The notes below the pieces were generated by a model. It had not been told where the DNA came from and searched no databases. It worked only from the letters and a program-made list of their open reading frames with translations. Below, in pieces: positions 54,421 through 64,000 of a stretch of 64,000 nt of DNA. Position 1 is the first letter of the stretch; each line of letters begins with the position of its first letter. Source of the stretch: Oidiodendron maius Zn (Eukaryota > Ascomycota > Leotiomycetes > Myxotrichaceae); assembly GCA_000827325.1 (NCBI GenBank), contig KN832870.1:5952001-6016000 (forward strand), in the 5' to 3' direction. A program made the translations under genes and the position numbers.

Positions 54421-55924
54421 CTAAAGTTGATATCTAAGCATTGTGTATGAACACCTCTTCAAAACCACCCTCTTCGAAGAAGAAAGCTGTGATCGGATAG
54501 GAATGACTTTATCCTTTTCCTCAAAAGAATTTTCATCGCCAGGCTCACCGTAGACCTCGATCTTCTCGATGCCCTCTTTAATTTCACAGTCAATTTGTAA
54601 GTCAACCTCGACATCCTCGAGCTTTCCATTGACGATAGAAACCGTGAGTACATTTTTGTCGTCAATTGTGGCGGCAATGTCGAGATTTTTTAATTCTGGT
54701 AGCATTCCCGCAAACTTGCTCAATTGCCCTGTGAGCTCTCCTTTCCATGTAGAACAGTTGACATGAGTGGTAATCGAACGGCCGTGCATATGTTGGGCTG
54801 TTAAAAGATAAGGCCACCAAATGGTCTGCTTCATCAGGTCACCGTTCTTAGTGTAGATAGGAGCGATGACGTTCACACTCTGAGCAATGCAAGCGATTTC
54901 GACAATGTCGGCATGTCGAATAAATATATTGAACCACACAGCCACTCCAAGCATGTCGGCGACGTTGTAGATTTCCTCATGCCCTTCTGTACCGGGGTAT
55001 CGTTCCGGATTCCACACATTCCATTCATCAAAGCATATTTTGACAGGCTTGTTCACTTTCTTATTGAACCGGGCATTGTCGATCATGGATTGGGTCCAGA
55101 TGATACTCTTCTCAGCAATTTTGGGCGCGTGGACGGCCATCTCGTAGGTCTTTTGCTCACTATAAAAATGGATAGAGTGATAATCCACCCATTCGATGCA
55201 TTGATTGAGCACGTAAGAATCCCACTCGTTGTATCCATGCTGGCCACAAAGGACAAGTTTGACATTTGGATCCAATAGCCGGATGGCCTTCGCCCATTGA
55301 ATGGCTTTCGCGGCGTAGCTCTCCTTCGAATCTTGCGAAATTTGCCAATCGCCATATACTTCGTTTCCAAGGCACACAGTATTTGACTTTGTGTGGGTTT
55401 TCATATCCATGGCTCCTTCGAAGATTCGAGTAGTACGAGTTGGCGTCGCTATTGCAATACTCGACCCAGGCTAAAGCTTCACGAAGATCTCCGGTTCCCA
55501 TATTCAAGCAGAGAAATGGCTCCACTTCAGCCTCTCTGCACCATTCAATGAATTCATTGGTTCCAAATGTGTTCGGCTCCGTCTTCAGCCATGCCAATTC
55601 AACTCGTGGCTTCCGCTCAGGGCCAACTCCATCCATCCAGTCGAAGTTGGCCGTATAGTTACCACCGGGGTAGCGAACCAATGGAGGTTTCACCTCTTTC
55701 ATTGTCTCGATAACATCTTTTCGGAAGTTCTGCTTGGTGCAGTCGTCCTTGGTAGACTTCTCAGGGTATGTCGAAGGAACCAGACCACCGTAAACGCACC
55801 GGCCCATGTGCTCGACGAACCCCGAATAGATTTTTCGATCTACCGGAGCGATCGTATGCTGAGTAGTGATACTCACAATAGCACGCTCCATAACGCTGGC
55901 TGCTGGCACACTGGGATCGGTCAT
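54421..55924 (-). pseudogene. GH51 alpha-L-arabinofuranosidase with one frameshift
   Basis: Apart from one extra base this is a complete intracellular-type GH51 arabinofuranosidase of about 500 residues, which removes arabinose from arabinan and arabinoxylan fragments. The ATG at 55924 opens a frame with IYSGFVEHMGRCVYGGL and VRYPGGNYTANFDWMDG. It runs to the PHKVKY segment near 55380, where the expected next residues, LGNEVYGDW (with the acid/base Glu), continue only in another frame. That second frame, ending at 54421, also holds the nucleophile segment ICFDEWNVWN. Removing a single base near 55377 would join them; no intron fits. Either the gene was inactivated recently or the base is a sequencing error. 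No signal peptide is present, which matches the AbfC-like intracellular subgroup. Confidence 0.82.
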
Positions 55925-56799
55925 ATCAATGTGCAATCAACTGTTAACGAGACGAGGATATAATATACATTACATGTATCTCTTGGCGACCGCGGGAGAT
56001 GTCGTCAATGGTGGGGTAGCGTGACTTTCGGTCACCATTACAGCGACTTCCGACAACGAGGCCGCCCGGACTGTGTATTAAATCAGGCATCAAGTTTGTT
56101 CCGAGGGATAGTGCCATTTCTGACCGTATGATCACCCAAGGCACTGAAACACTCAGCCCAGCTTAGGCCTAGTATATCCTCTGTATATACTAAAGGTATG
56201 AAGATGGACTAATTAATTAAGATCTCTTTGTAGATAATAATAATATATACTTATTAAACTGAGGATTATAAAAGTTTATAGACTATAGAATATAAATAGC
56301 TTCTAACTCTCACCCTTTCACACCATCAGCCCAACCCCAACCCGATTTCACGATATTGCGATTTAGGCAACTGCTATCTATATGTCTTCTTCTCTGCCAT
56401 TCTTGACCCTGGCAGAAAAACTTAAAGGCGGGTTGGCGATCTAAGTTGAAGTAATCCATGCTCATCTTGCGTACGACCAATATAGATCTACATGCTGCAA
56501 AATGTCATGACGAGGAGGAAGAGGATAAGGAAAAGAAAGCTATATTGCCTAGGGTTCCGATGAACTCGGTTGAGACACTCGTTTTAGAAGCGTTATCGGA
56601 AATAGAGACGCCGCCTTTAGTACATAGGTAAGCAAACGCGGATGTGGGAATCGAGTTGTAATAACTATATGAAGGTTTAGAAAGCAGCTATAGACATGTG
56701 AAATTCCAAGTAATTGATGATCTTGTACTGGATACATGATTCACGATAGAGACTAGAAGTTTTTCTGTACTAATCAAATTAAATGGTACAGCATAATCC
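55925..56799. other. Intergenic region
   Basis: No supported gene. The minus frame at 56549-56737 shows no family match. A duplicated block resembling TAATAATATATACTTATTAAA lies in AT-rich DNA near 56230-56260. Confidence 0.4.
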
Positions 56800-58155
56800 T
56801 TAGCTTTCTTGTACAGTGCCATAAGAAGACGGTTTTAACTTTTGCCCAGACATTTGCAGTACTATTTGATCCTGCTCCGTACTCCATTCTCGTAGTGCAG
56901 TAAAGTCCCGACAGGTGTGAACTTGGTCAAAGTCCGGAATAGTCCTCCCGCCATGTGCATGATTCTTGATGTCGACCCAGATGACAGGAAGAGGAGTCAT
57001 ATCGCCGTGGCATTGCACAATCTGCCGTAGATGATTTATGCAGTGATCTAGTTTTGAATACCTCGTAAGGCTTGTCCATGAAATACTAGGATATATAAAA
57101 TGACTATACTGACCTATGTGCATTCGTCTATTCGGGCCCTTCTCGATATCGCCCTTTTCTAGGTAATGCTCAAAGTCCTGAGTCATCCGTAGAAGATTTA
57201 GACAGTGAAGTGTGTGAAGTACGTCCATCCTAAAAACGCAGAAAAGGTAAGCCTTTCAAGTTTTTGTCCTATATTATTAATTTCGTGGCTATATCGCAGA
57301 TAAAGCAGGCGTATAAGGTAATGAAGCTAGTAATAGCCTAAAGAATAGGATAATAGTGGCTATTGGTAGAAGAAAATAGAGAATATTAGATAAATACCCA
57401 GCACGATATATTCCATTCTCCGGCATAAAATAGATATTGCCGCCAACTTCTCTGGCTTGCTCTGGTGTAACAGCGACATATCTGTCTATATGGAAGAATC
57501 TTAGCAATTTTTATATGTATAACAGAATGTAGGAGAAGTAGAGAAGAATGAAAGCATCAGCAAGCAGATAATATGAATTATAGTTTCTAATATCTAAAGA
57601 GAGTCTTCAGACTACTAACCATGTATCAAAGTTTCCCAAGCATCATCGATCTCTTTACTCGGTGGGCCTACATATATCGGCTCTTCTGGGTTTGAGGATG
57701 CGTGCAAAGTTCCATTGTAGTCAAAATATAAACCCCCGGTGAACTTGATCTTCTTAATACTAATCGCTTGTCGAGATGCAGCTATAAATATCAAAGGTGC
57801 CATTAGCAGGCGATCGTATTAGCCTAGGTGGCAGGATCATAACCACTGATATCTACATTAAACAATAAAAGGCTTGATACTTACAAAACTCTGTTTCGTA
57901 TCCATTCCCATAAGTATTCTGGCCATAGAATTGACTCTGGCCGTATCCCAGAGTTGAAAAAAGATATATAACGAGCACACATGTTACAAAAGTCCAGAAG
58001 TTTGGCTGAAAGAAATGAAGCAGGACACCACAAAGTTCTCGAGCATGATGCCTTTGTTTGTACAACCTTTTCGTAACAGCCTCTTCCCCATCTGCTGCAA
58101 GGGGAAATGCCTCTACTCGTACATATTCGCCCCTCACGTGCAAGGCTGATGGCAT
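56800..58155 (-). CDS. UstYa-family (DUF3328) oxidase-like protein 1
   Basis: Predicted 294-residue membrane-anchored protein. Exons: 58155-57885, 57781-57620, 57485-57398, 57229-57114 and 57047-56800. One transmembrane helix (WTFVTCVLVIYLFSTLGYG) follows a polar N-terminus. The luminal part has IYVGPPSKEIDDAWETL, then VLHTLHCLNLLR and DHCINHLRQIVQC, the paired H-x-x-H-C motifs that define UstYa proteins. It closes with HTCRDFTALREW. UstYa-type proteins are required for oxidative cyclisation of ribosomal peptides in ustiloxin, asperipin and phomopsin pathways, where they are thought to use the histidine motifs for metal binding. The introns were placed so that both motifs read in frame; the third intron is long (168 bp). 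The gene lies downstream of the repeat-containing precursor gene in the same orientation. Confidence 0.9.
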
Positions 58156-60134
58156 ATCAACTGGGGGTTGCCGGTATAAATCCTTGACAGAAAACAGAAG
58201 CAGGCCCTAGTGTTGAAGCTGTTTTAGTTACTAGTCGGTGCGATACAGTATGAGTAGGTCAATAGCCATTACCTTTAAAGTGTACAGCTGTACTGTTCCA
58301 GAATCTGTGCAATTCAATAAGTTACCAATGGAAGTCAGAAGTATTCTATAAAGTCAAGATCTCTTTGTTCTCACAGTACTATAGATATGTATTTGCTAAG
58401 TATATACCGTTCGCCTGGGTATATACTGCTTGTCCATGTGTGCCGCTCGTCCGTGTGCTGCTCACCGAGGTGTGCCGCTCGCCGAGGTGAATTGATCTCC
58501 GAGGTGTTTTGCTCTCCGAGGTGTGCCGGTCGCTGGAATAAATATAACAAGATGCTCACCTACTCATTACCAGACAACTCACACCAAATTCAACTCATGC
58601 TTCAATTCAGATTGGCATTGTCACCGAACCAATTGCGCGCCCAGGTTACACATCCAGGCAGGGCTTGCACACCAATTTTACCTCTTTGCCTACCTCTGCT
58701 ATCTGAATTTCTCGCGACCTTTTCCTTTCTTTTTTTTTTTACCGATGTCTCGCCATTTGGGCTTTTTCTCCAGGCATCTCGGGATGGATTGTTGGCAAGC
58801 TATGTGGCTCCCTATATCGCTTTAGTTACAATAACTTTTATCTCCGACGCTGAAAAATTGATATGGTTTTCGGGGTCAACTTTTCTTTCTCATATTTCCA
58901 AATTTTTATTCTCTTAGTAACGCTATCTAATTATACAAATAGTTATTCAATAATTACAATCTTTGAAGCATACTATGCTGTGCGCCTTGAGCTTCCATAC
59001 TATTGTCATTTTAATTCCTACCTCGCCCTCGTGGTCTAAACAATACCCCAATAGCCCGGAAATGGCCGCTTGCGCGCTTCTTCTCTCTTGGTCCTTCAGA
59101 TCATCTTCCAGGCGATAGAAAGGGCATTTGTGTTTGCACCACCACTGACATGTGTAGCTTGGAGTGAGCGATTCAGATACCGCCATAGCTTGTTTTGTCC
59201 TCCTTCTGATAGCATGAAGCCAGTTCGATGCAGCAAATAGAATCTTCTTTAAGTTTGGAAGTCCTATGGTACGAATATTGTGCTCTTTGATTTTTTATAT
59301 TGGATGAGATGCTTGAGTTCTCCGGTTAACTGTTAGATGCTATAATCCTGAGGCTTCTCTGAAACAAAGAAACAAATCGAGGTATTCGTCCTGTGTTTCT
59401 GCGGTCCCGTTCTTCGGTGCTGTAAAGTCACCTTCATATCATTTTTCCACGCCCTCTGGAATTCTGCCTTGGCAGTGACACATGGCCTAGTCGTCGTATG
59501 GATCGGAATATAATGTCCAGGTTTAAGATCGCGGAATTCCGTGGAAATAGAGTGGAAAATGCAATCTGGTCTTTGCCAACTGTAGCTTGTGGTGTTTATT
59601 AGTATAACACAAAGGTTTGATCGTACTATACTTAAGCAAAGTCATAACCGTATGCTCTAGTAAGTAAACTTGTGTAAGTAAAAGTATTATTTATTTGATA
59701 CCTATAAAGGCTTAAGGCAATTGATAGCCGAGGTTCCCTGCATAGTGTACTAGCAAACGTTATGAGTTGTTCATACATCTCTAGCTACTTTTATGGAGAC
59801 ATAGAGTCAATTTTAGAAAGGTCAAGGCACTAGGATTGGCCACTGTACGAGATCACTATATTTATATGATTCAACTTACGCAGATAGCTTACGTATCCTG
59901 TTGTCCTATGCAGCTTACAGAAACCTACTTGCAAATAGGACGCATGAATTGCTCTCTGGTATGGATAGGCTTCAAACGACCTAACCAAAAAAGGGTGTGC
60001 ATTGCCCTCTTAGTTTTATAGAATGCTATCCCTAAAACAGGCATGCGTCATAAAATTATTTCCAAACTGAAGTTTTACGAAAATCTACGTTGCGGAACTT
60101 TGTATGCGTCACCACTCCTTTCTGTTTGCTTTCT
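58156..60134. other. Spacer within the peptide locus
   Basis: Contains a 17 bp minisatellite (about 58420-58535, listed separately) and a polyT tract at about 58730-58740. The minus strand at 58947-59186 has a Cys-rich 79-codon frame (TCQWWCKHKCPFYRLEDDL) of coding-like composition. A further open minus frame at about 59333-59575 has no ATG near its start. I cannot assign either; they may be remnants or exons of an unrecognised gene. Confidence 0.4.
58420..58535. repeat. 17 bp minisatellite
   Basis: About six imperfect tandem copies of GGTGTGCCGCTCGCCGA. Units alternate GTGTGCCGCTCGTCC, GTGTGCTGCTCACCGA, GGTGTGCCGCTCGCCGA, GGTGAATTGATCTCCGA, GGTGTTTTGCTCTCCGA and GGTGTGCCGGTCGCTGG. Confidence 0.75.
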
Positions 60135-60468
60135 TTAACCATCAAGTAGACGGTTAGCAAAGTCCTCCATGACCCTCTTCTCCATTCCCACGCCCTTGTT
60201 GTTTAGCAGACGGTTGGCAAAGTCCTCCAAAACCCTCTTCTCCATTTCCACACGCCTGTCCTCAAGTAGACGGTTGGCGAAGTCCTCTAAAACTCTCTTC
60301 TCGGGCAAGACCCCATTAATTATAGGGCTAGAGGCTACTATAAAGGCAAGAGTAGCTGCAAGGGAGAGCGACTGGAAAAGATGAAGTCAGCTCTTTCACA
60401 TCCTAGAGCAGAAATAAAAACTTTCGTGCAGGTAGCACTCAAAGATAATATTATACCTTGAATTGCAT
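60135..60468 (-). CDS. Secreted Kex2-repeat peptide precursor (candidate dikaritin-type RiPP)
   Basis: An 82-residue precursor hidden by splicing. Exon 1 is only 12 bases (60468-60457, MQFK); an 85 bp intron (GTATAA...TTTCCAG) leads to exon 2 (60371-60135). Residues about 1-20 form a signal peptide. Lys-Arg pairs at 29-30, 49-50 and 69-70 end 20-residue units: VLEDFANRLLEDRRVEMEKR, a second unit with the same first ten residues followed by NNKGVGMEKR, and a truncated third unit VMEDFANRLLDG. Signal peptide plus tandem repeats separated by Kex2 sites is the design of UstA-like RiPP precursors. The DNA repeats have a 60 bp period with silent differences, so selection on protein is likely. The core sequence is unlike any dikaritin core I know. 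It lies between two UstYa genes. The alternative is a Kex2-processed repeat peptide without further modification. Confidence 0.85.
60234..60293 (-). repeat. Precursor repeat unit 1
   Basis: Residues 31-50 of the precursor; 60 bases long. The next full unit is 60174-60233, and the truncated third unit runs 60135-60173. Eight of the first ten residues are identical in all three units: only position 2 varies (Leu, Leu, Met). Confidence 0.85.
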
Positions 60469-61293
60469 CTTGAAGTACAAGATTATTTGCTCTCAGTGAA
60501 TTTATCGGTTGATTTATTCAACAAGAATCAGATGTAATGTGCCAGAGATGGGCAGGCTTATATACTTGAATTGAAGAAAAACTACTAGGAATAATGAGCT
60601 TACTCATCCCCCAAGCCTATCCTCCTACTCGTACTATAAATGGTGACGAGAACGGAAGTTCCTGCCTATCTGTAAGAAGTATTTTGCTTACGTACTTGTA
60701 CATTCAATAAGAGAACTAACCTCTAGGAGTACTATGCATACTATTAATCAAGGAGCTGAGACAGCCCTTTATCTGCCTCGACTGGTAGCCACTGCCTTCA
60801 CTTAGTAGTCCTTGTATAGTGATTGGCTCTCGCATACCAAGTGCTGTATCATAAGCGCTAATCCTGGATAAGTTGTTAATCGCCTAGCATATTCCCTCTT
60901 ACAGCAATTGCTGGGCAGTAGTATCGGAGTAATAGATACTATTGGTGAAAACTACTGCCAAGCAAAAGGCGGTGGCTGCCAGTTGAGGGGACAGATATGG
61001 CTGGCTAGGCGCGTATTTTGCCGAGTGTAAGCCCTGCATAATCAAGTATTAACAGATAGCATCCGCTGCGTCAGGAGTCTGACCGATGGTAGGATTTGGT
61101 TCATCATCCACCAATTTTAGCGTATCGGGCACAGGCCGTAGGTTTAGTAATAACTAGGTAGTGTTTTACAGAACCAGGGGTCTTGAATACATAGAGGCTG
61201 TCACCCATTGTTAGACCAACATAATTAGAAGAACCTACTGCTGCTCATATAATTTCAATCACGCAATACTTTGACTCCTCACAATCATAAACA
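60469..61293. other. Divergent promoter region between precursor and UstYa 2
   Basis: An 825 bp spacer between divergent starts. No gene is seen. It may hold shared control sites; I could not identify a convincing common motif by eye. Confidence 0.45.
60558..60564 (-). promoter_or_regulatory. TATA-like box of the precursor gene
   Basis: TATATAA on the minus strand, about 90 bases upstream of the ATG at 60468, at a spacing expected for a fungal core promoter. Confidence 0.45.
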
Positions 61294-62391
61294 ATGTATC
61301 CCAAGCATTCCCGTCTTTTCAAGCAGAACCATCCGGCTCACGATATCGATGCTGAATATGAAAAACAACAATTATTATTATTGCGAGGAAGGCTAGGCTC
61401 GCCTTCTTCATTTACAACCAGAGAATCGGATGATATAGAAGTCATCTCGATCCTGGATAATGAATATGCCCTGAAAGAATGCTATCGCCTGCTCAAACGT
61501 CAAAGAGTGCTGGGGGTGATAATGGTACTGCTGCTGATAGTAGTTGTTGCACAGCTGGGTCGATTGATAACTCTGGGGTGGAGAGTTATGCCAAATAGAG
61601 GAGAGAGTTGGGGGTCAAAAATATCGGTGGCAGAAGATGAAAAGATGCCCAAGCTTTTTGAGGCCCCAGAATGTACGTTAAATCAAATTCCGGATATAAT
61701 GGCGGCTTCTTGTAATAAGAGGGCAACCTACATTGCTGACCACTCTGATGACAGTTCCTCTACATCATGCAGAATTTAATCCCGATGAGCGATATATAGG
61801 AGCGTCAGAAGAAGTTGAGGAATCTTGGGGTAGACTGTGGCCTGGTAAATGCTCTCTAAGCTCTCCTATACATGGTTTCCTCTATCGTCGTCATTGCAAG
61901 CCACGTTTGCTAGCTAATTCACAAAGTTGGACGAGGCTTCGTTAAAGCCCACGGTCGCGATCAAGAATCATCAGATGATAGCTACTACGGAGTTGCTGCA
62001 TTCCATCAGATTCATTGCCTGGTTGGTTTTTCTTGCTTGCTATCATATCATTAGTTTATCTACGCTAAACCTCCGTCACTCCACTCCTTATTACTCCGTT
62101 CGCAACTAACTTTTGTCTCTTCAGTGGATGTTTCACAAGACACTTTACCTTGGCGTGCGCAACGAAACATTAACTCAGAAGCATCTAGACCACAGCACAC
62201 ACTGTATTGAGTACTTGCGACAGTCTATACTCTGCAATGCGGATCCATCCTTGGAGTTCACTTATGATATGAAAGTACCAGGGCAGGAAGATGCGAGAGC
62301 TACATTTGGCTGGAATGTGACACATGTTTGTAGAGATTATCAGCAACTGCTTAATTGGGCAGGCAAACATGCTGACCTCAACGTTCTGTGA
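61294..62391 (+). CDS. UstYa-family (DUF3328) oxidase-like protein 2
   Basis: Predicted 276-residue membrane protein in four exons: 61294-61672, 61755-61844, 61927-62021 and 62125-62391. A transmembrane helix (VLGVIMVLLLIVVVAQLGRL) follows a polar, Lys-rich N-terminus. The luminal part reads EFNPDERYIGASEEVEESWG, a Trp-rich join, KAHGRDQES, then AAFHQIHCL and DHSTHCIEYLRQSILCNADP, the two H-x-x-H-C-type motifs of the UstYa family, ending with THVCRDYQQLLNWAGKH. Introns 1-3 (82, 82 and 103 bp) have GT-AG ends and restore these motifs. It is transcribed divergently from the precursor gene. A second UstYa protein in one locus is usual: ustiloxin biosynthesis needs two. Its sequence differs considerably from UstYa protein 1. 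Confidence 0.88.
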
Positions 62392-62565
62392 TGAAGAGAG
62401 CCATCGGAATAGATTGTTGACGGTTCTTAACTCAGATCTAAGTTTATATTTTCCATGAAACATACCTGAAATATATTCGAGGAGTCACTAATATCCAGTC
62501 TATTTTTAAAATTTCGATTTTATGAGAGAAGGCCGTTTAAATTCATACATCTCAATTGTTCTATC

Positions 62566-63297
62566 TTACACCAACTGCTTATTCCGATGCCATAAAATCA
62601 CAAACATCCCCAACACCACAGCCAGCTCAAACTCCAGCCCGCCCCCCCTTCTGATCTCGATCAGATTGCCTCCCGTCTCCGCTGCCCTAACCACCGTCGC
62701 AAACACGTACCTCGAGTCCCTGTCATCCTTAATAAACCCTCGCGGCGATACGTGGGGGAGTGGGCCGTCCCACCACAGCTCAAAGAAGGGCTCGCACAAG
62801 CTCGTGCGCCACGTAAACTGCCGCTGCACGGGCGCGGCGCCAGGCACCGTGACGATGGGAATCGAGATGCGGTAGTCCTCACCGACAACGAAAGTTGGTG
62901 CCCGTGTCAGAGGCATCCATCTCGCGTCAGGCAGGTACGGCTCAGAGGTGCAGATCATAGCCGGAGGCTCACTCTTACTCTTGGGATTGCTCGACAGTCG
63001 TGCGGCGGCCACGGCAGGCAGCGTGGTGTCGAAGGCCGGGAAGATTTGAATGTCGCCGACCTTGTTCGAATCTGAGACAAACTCAATGCGGTAGATGGGT
63101 GCGGGGTCGACACTCAGACAGAGGTAGTAGCTTGTAGCTGACTCACGGACGATCTTAAGGTAGTCGAGCTGGTGATCCTTGATAGAGCATGTCTGCACAT
63201 TTCCAGCGATGCGGTTGGAGGTGATCTGAGAACTGGCCGCCCCGCCTTTGGAGGGCGGGTGTTCGGAGTAGGGAGGTAATTTAGCGTCGCTGGACAT
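62566..63297 (-). CDS. Tubby-like-fold hypothetical protein with C-terminal membrane segment
   Basis: Intact single-exon frame of 243 residues, GC-rich compared with its surroundings. The N-terminal 35 residues are Pro/Ser-rich. The middle is strand-rich (SYYLCLSVDPAPIYRIEFVSD, GDIQIFPAFDTTLP, YRISIPIVTVPG, RQFTWRT, FFELWWDGP), resembling fungal proteins with a tubby C-terminal-like barrel; that match is by pattern only. Residues about 222-238 (LEFELAVVLGMFVILW) form a hydrophobic segment followed by a basic end, consistent with a tail anchor. No catalytic motif is visible. It ends 175 bases from the UstYa 2 gene, tail-to-tail, but there is no reason in the sequence to place it in the peptide pathway. 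Confidence 0.65.
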   Translation of the reverse strand: MSSDAKLPPYSEHPPSKGGAASSQITSNRIAGNVQTCSIKDHQLDYLKIVRESATSYYLCLSVDPAPIYRIEFVSDSNKVGDIQIFPAFDTTLPAVAAARLSSNPKSKSEPPAMICTSEPYLPDARWMPLTRAPTFVVGEDYRISIPIVTVPGAAPVQRQFTWRTSLCEPFFELWWDGPLPHVSPRGFIKDDRDSRYVFATVVRAAETGGNLIEIRRGGGLEFELAVVLGMFVILWHRNKQLV

Positions 63298-64000
63298 TTT
63301 GATTTGATAAGGCTGGAACTTTAGGGATTGTTAAAGAACTCTTAATTTCTATGGGTAGCTGGACAATTTTATGATGATTGCGCGTTGGTAATCAGATACC
63401 GAGCGAGTGGGGCGGGAATCTACTCAGCCTCCAGTGAAGCAGATGGAACTGCGCCACGAATATGCTGGAAGCGCATCTTCCAGTTAAACATAATTAGCTC
63501 AGAAGGAAGGCAAAATGTTTCAGAAGGGTTTTAGCGACTGCGTCTTTATTCTTGGTCTTACCCACCAAGCAGGCCAAGCAAAAGTTACGTGTAGCCACTA
63601 ATGAGATATATAACTATATTTGCCGGGAATCTCATAAGCCTCTCTCAACTGCTTACTTTGCAATTATAGAGACTAAACCAATTTCATAATTGTATGCATA
63701 TAGATTTTGTTATCATTTGAAGACACTGAGCTTCAGTCAAATAAGGCTAATTTGGGCTCTTACTCCGAGTTTCATGTATAAATAATTAAGCATCAATGCA
63801 CGATGAATCACTGGTCTCTGCAATTGTTAATCAGATGATAATTTTGCGGAGTCAAACATATGAGCTTTTCATTTTTGGTCCACCATATGATGGGCTCCAG
63901 CTAACTCGGACATAAAAGCAAGATTCCAATACCAAACGCCGTCCCAATGCTCCCTTTTGTTTCCACCCCAAAGCATCCCAAGACTTTATGCTTGTTCCTC
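63298..64000. other. Window end, no gene seen
   Basis: Upstream region of the tubby-like gene and AT-rich sequence to the end of the window. No coding frame or repeat I can support. Confidence 0.5.

Noticed and set aside
1-64000. CRISPR array or bacterial operon features
   Set aside because: Introns, codon patterns and gene families are fungal; the only regular repeats are the minisatellite and the precursor repeats.

Overview
The window looks like a gene-poor, probably subtelomeric, accessory segment of a filamentous ascomycete chromosome (Pezizomycotina; an Aspergillus/Penicillium-type Eurotiomycete is the best guess). The reasons are genes cut by 42-85 bp GT-AG introns with CTAAC/CTGAC-like branch sites, several lineage-typical families (Zn2Cys6 regulators, HET protein, CFEM/Pth11-type receptors, UstYa proteins, an hrmA-cluster-associated helical protein), many plant-polysaccharide enzymes, and long AT-rich gaps holding broken genes and a transposon relic. 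I spliced the genes by hand; every intron call is mine from reading frame, splice signals and protein-family fit.

Layout. 0-1.2 kb: remains of a beta-propeller gene. 1.6-5.1 kb: a Zn2Cys6 regulator and a secreted alpha/beta hydrolase. 5.5-8.0 kb: a GH3 beta-glucosidase. 9.7-11.3 kb: a CFEM-type seven-helix receptor. 14.8 kb: a small DUF3224-like protein. 16.3-16.9 kb: a decayed pogo/Fot1-like element. 19.6-21.6 kb: a HET-domain gene. 22.2-25 kb: a GH28 exo-pectinase plus a broken partial copy of it. 25.2-28.6 kb: a Zn2Cys6 regulator tail-to-tail with a phosphonoacetate hydrolase gene of bacterial type. 30.6-33.5 kb: a second, CFEM-less receptor and a short heme-thiolate peroxygenase. 33.5-41 kb: mostly empty, with a small coiled-coil gene and an LRR-like gene. 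41.3-44.9 kb: a DUF2841/YDR124W-like gene and a quinone-oxidoreductase-like gene. 45.9-53.7 kb: a TPR-CHAT protease-like gene (broken), a caspase-fold gene, a tiny three-exon gene and a DUF6594 membrane protein. 54.4-55.9 kb: a GH51 arabinofuranosidase with one frameshift. 56.8-62.4 kb: a peptide natural-product locus. 62.6-63.3 kb: a one-helix membrane protein.

The most interesting part is 56.8-62.4 kb. Two UstYa-family (DUF3328) genes flank a gene too fragmented to appear as a long ORF: a 4-codon first exon, an 85 bp intron, and a second exon, giving an 82-residue secreted peptide precursor. After a signal peptide it has exact 20-residue repeats, each closed by a Lys-Arg Kex2 site. This is the layout of a dikaritin-type (ustiloxin/asperipin/phomopsin-like) ribosomal peptide cluster, with a core-region sequence I do not recognise and that contains no tyrosine.

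A second theme is possible cell-death or non-self machinery (HET, TPR-CHAT, caspase-like and DUF6594 genes), where the CHAT gene carries several inactivating lesions. Plant biomass use is the third theme (GH3, GH28, GH51). Genes broken by premature stops, some consistent with C-to-T change, suggest decay and perhaps past repeat-induced point mutation.
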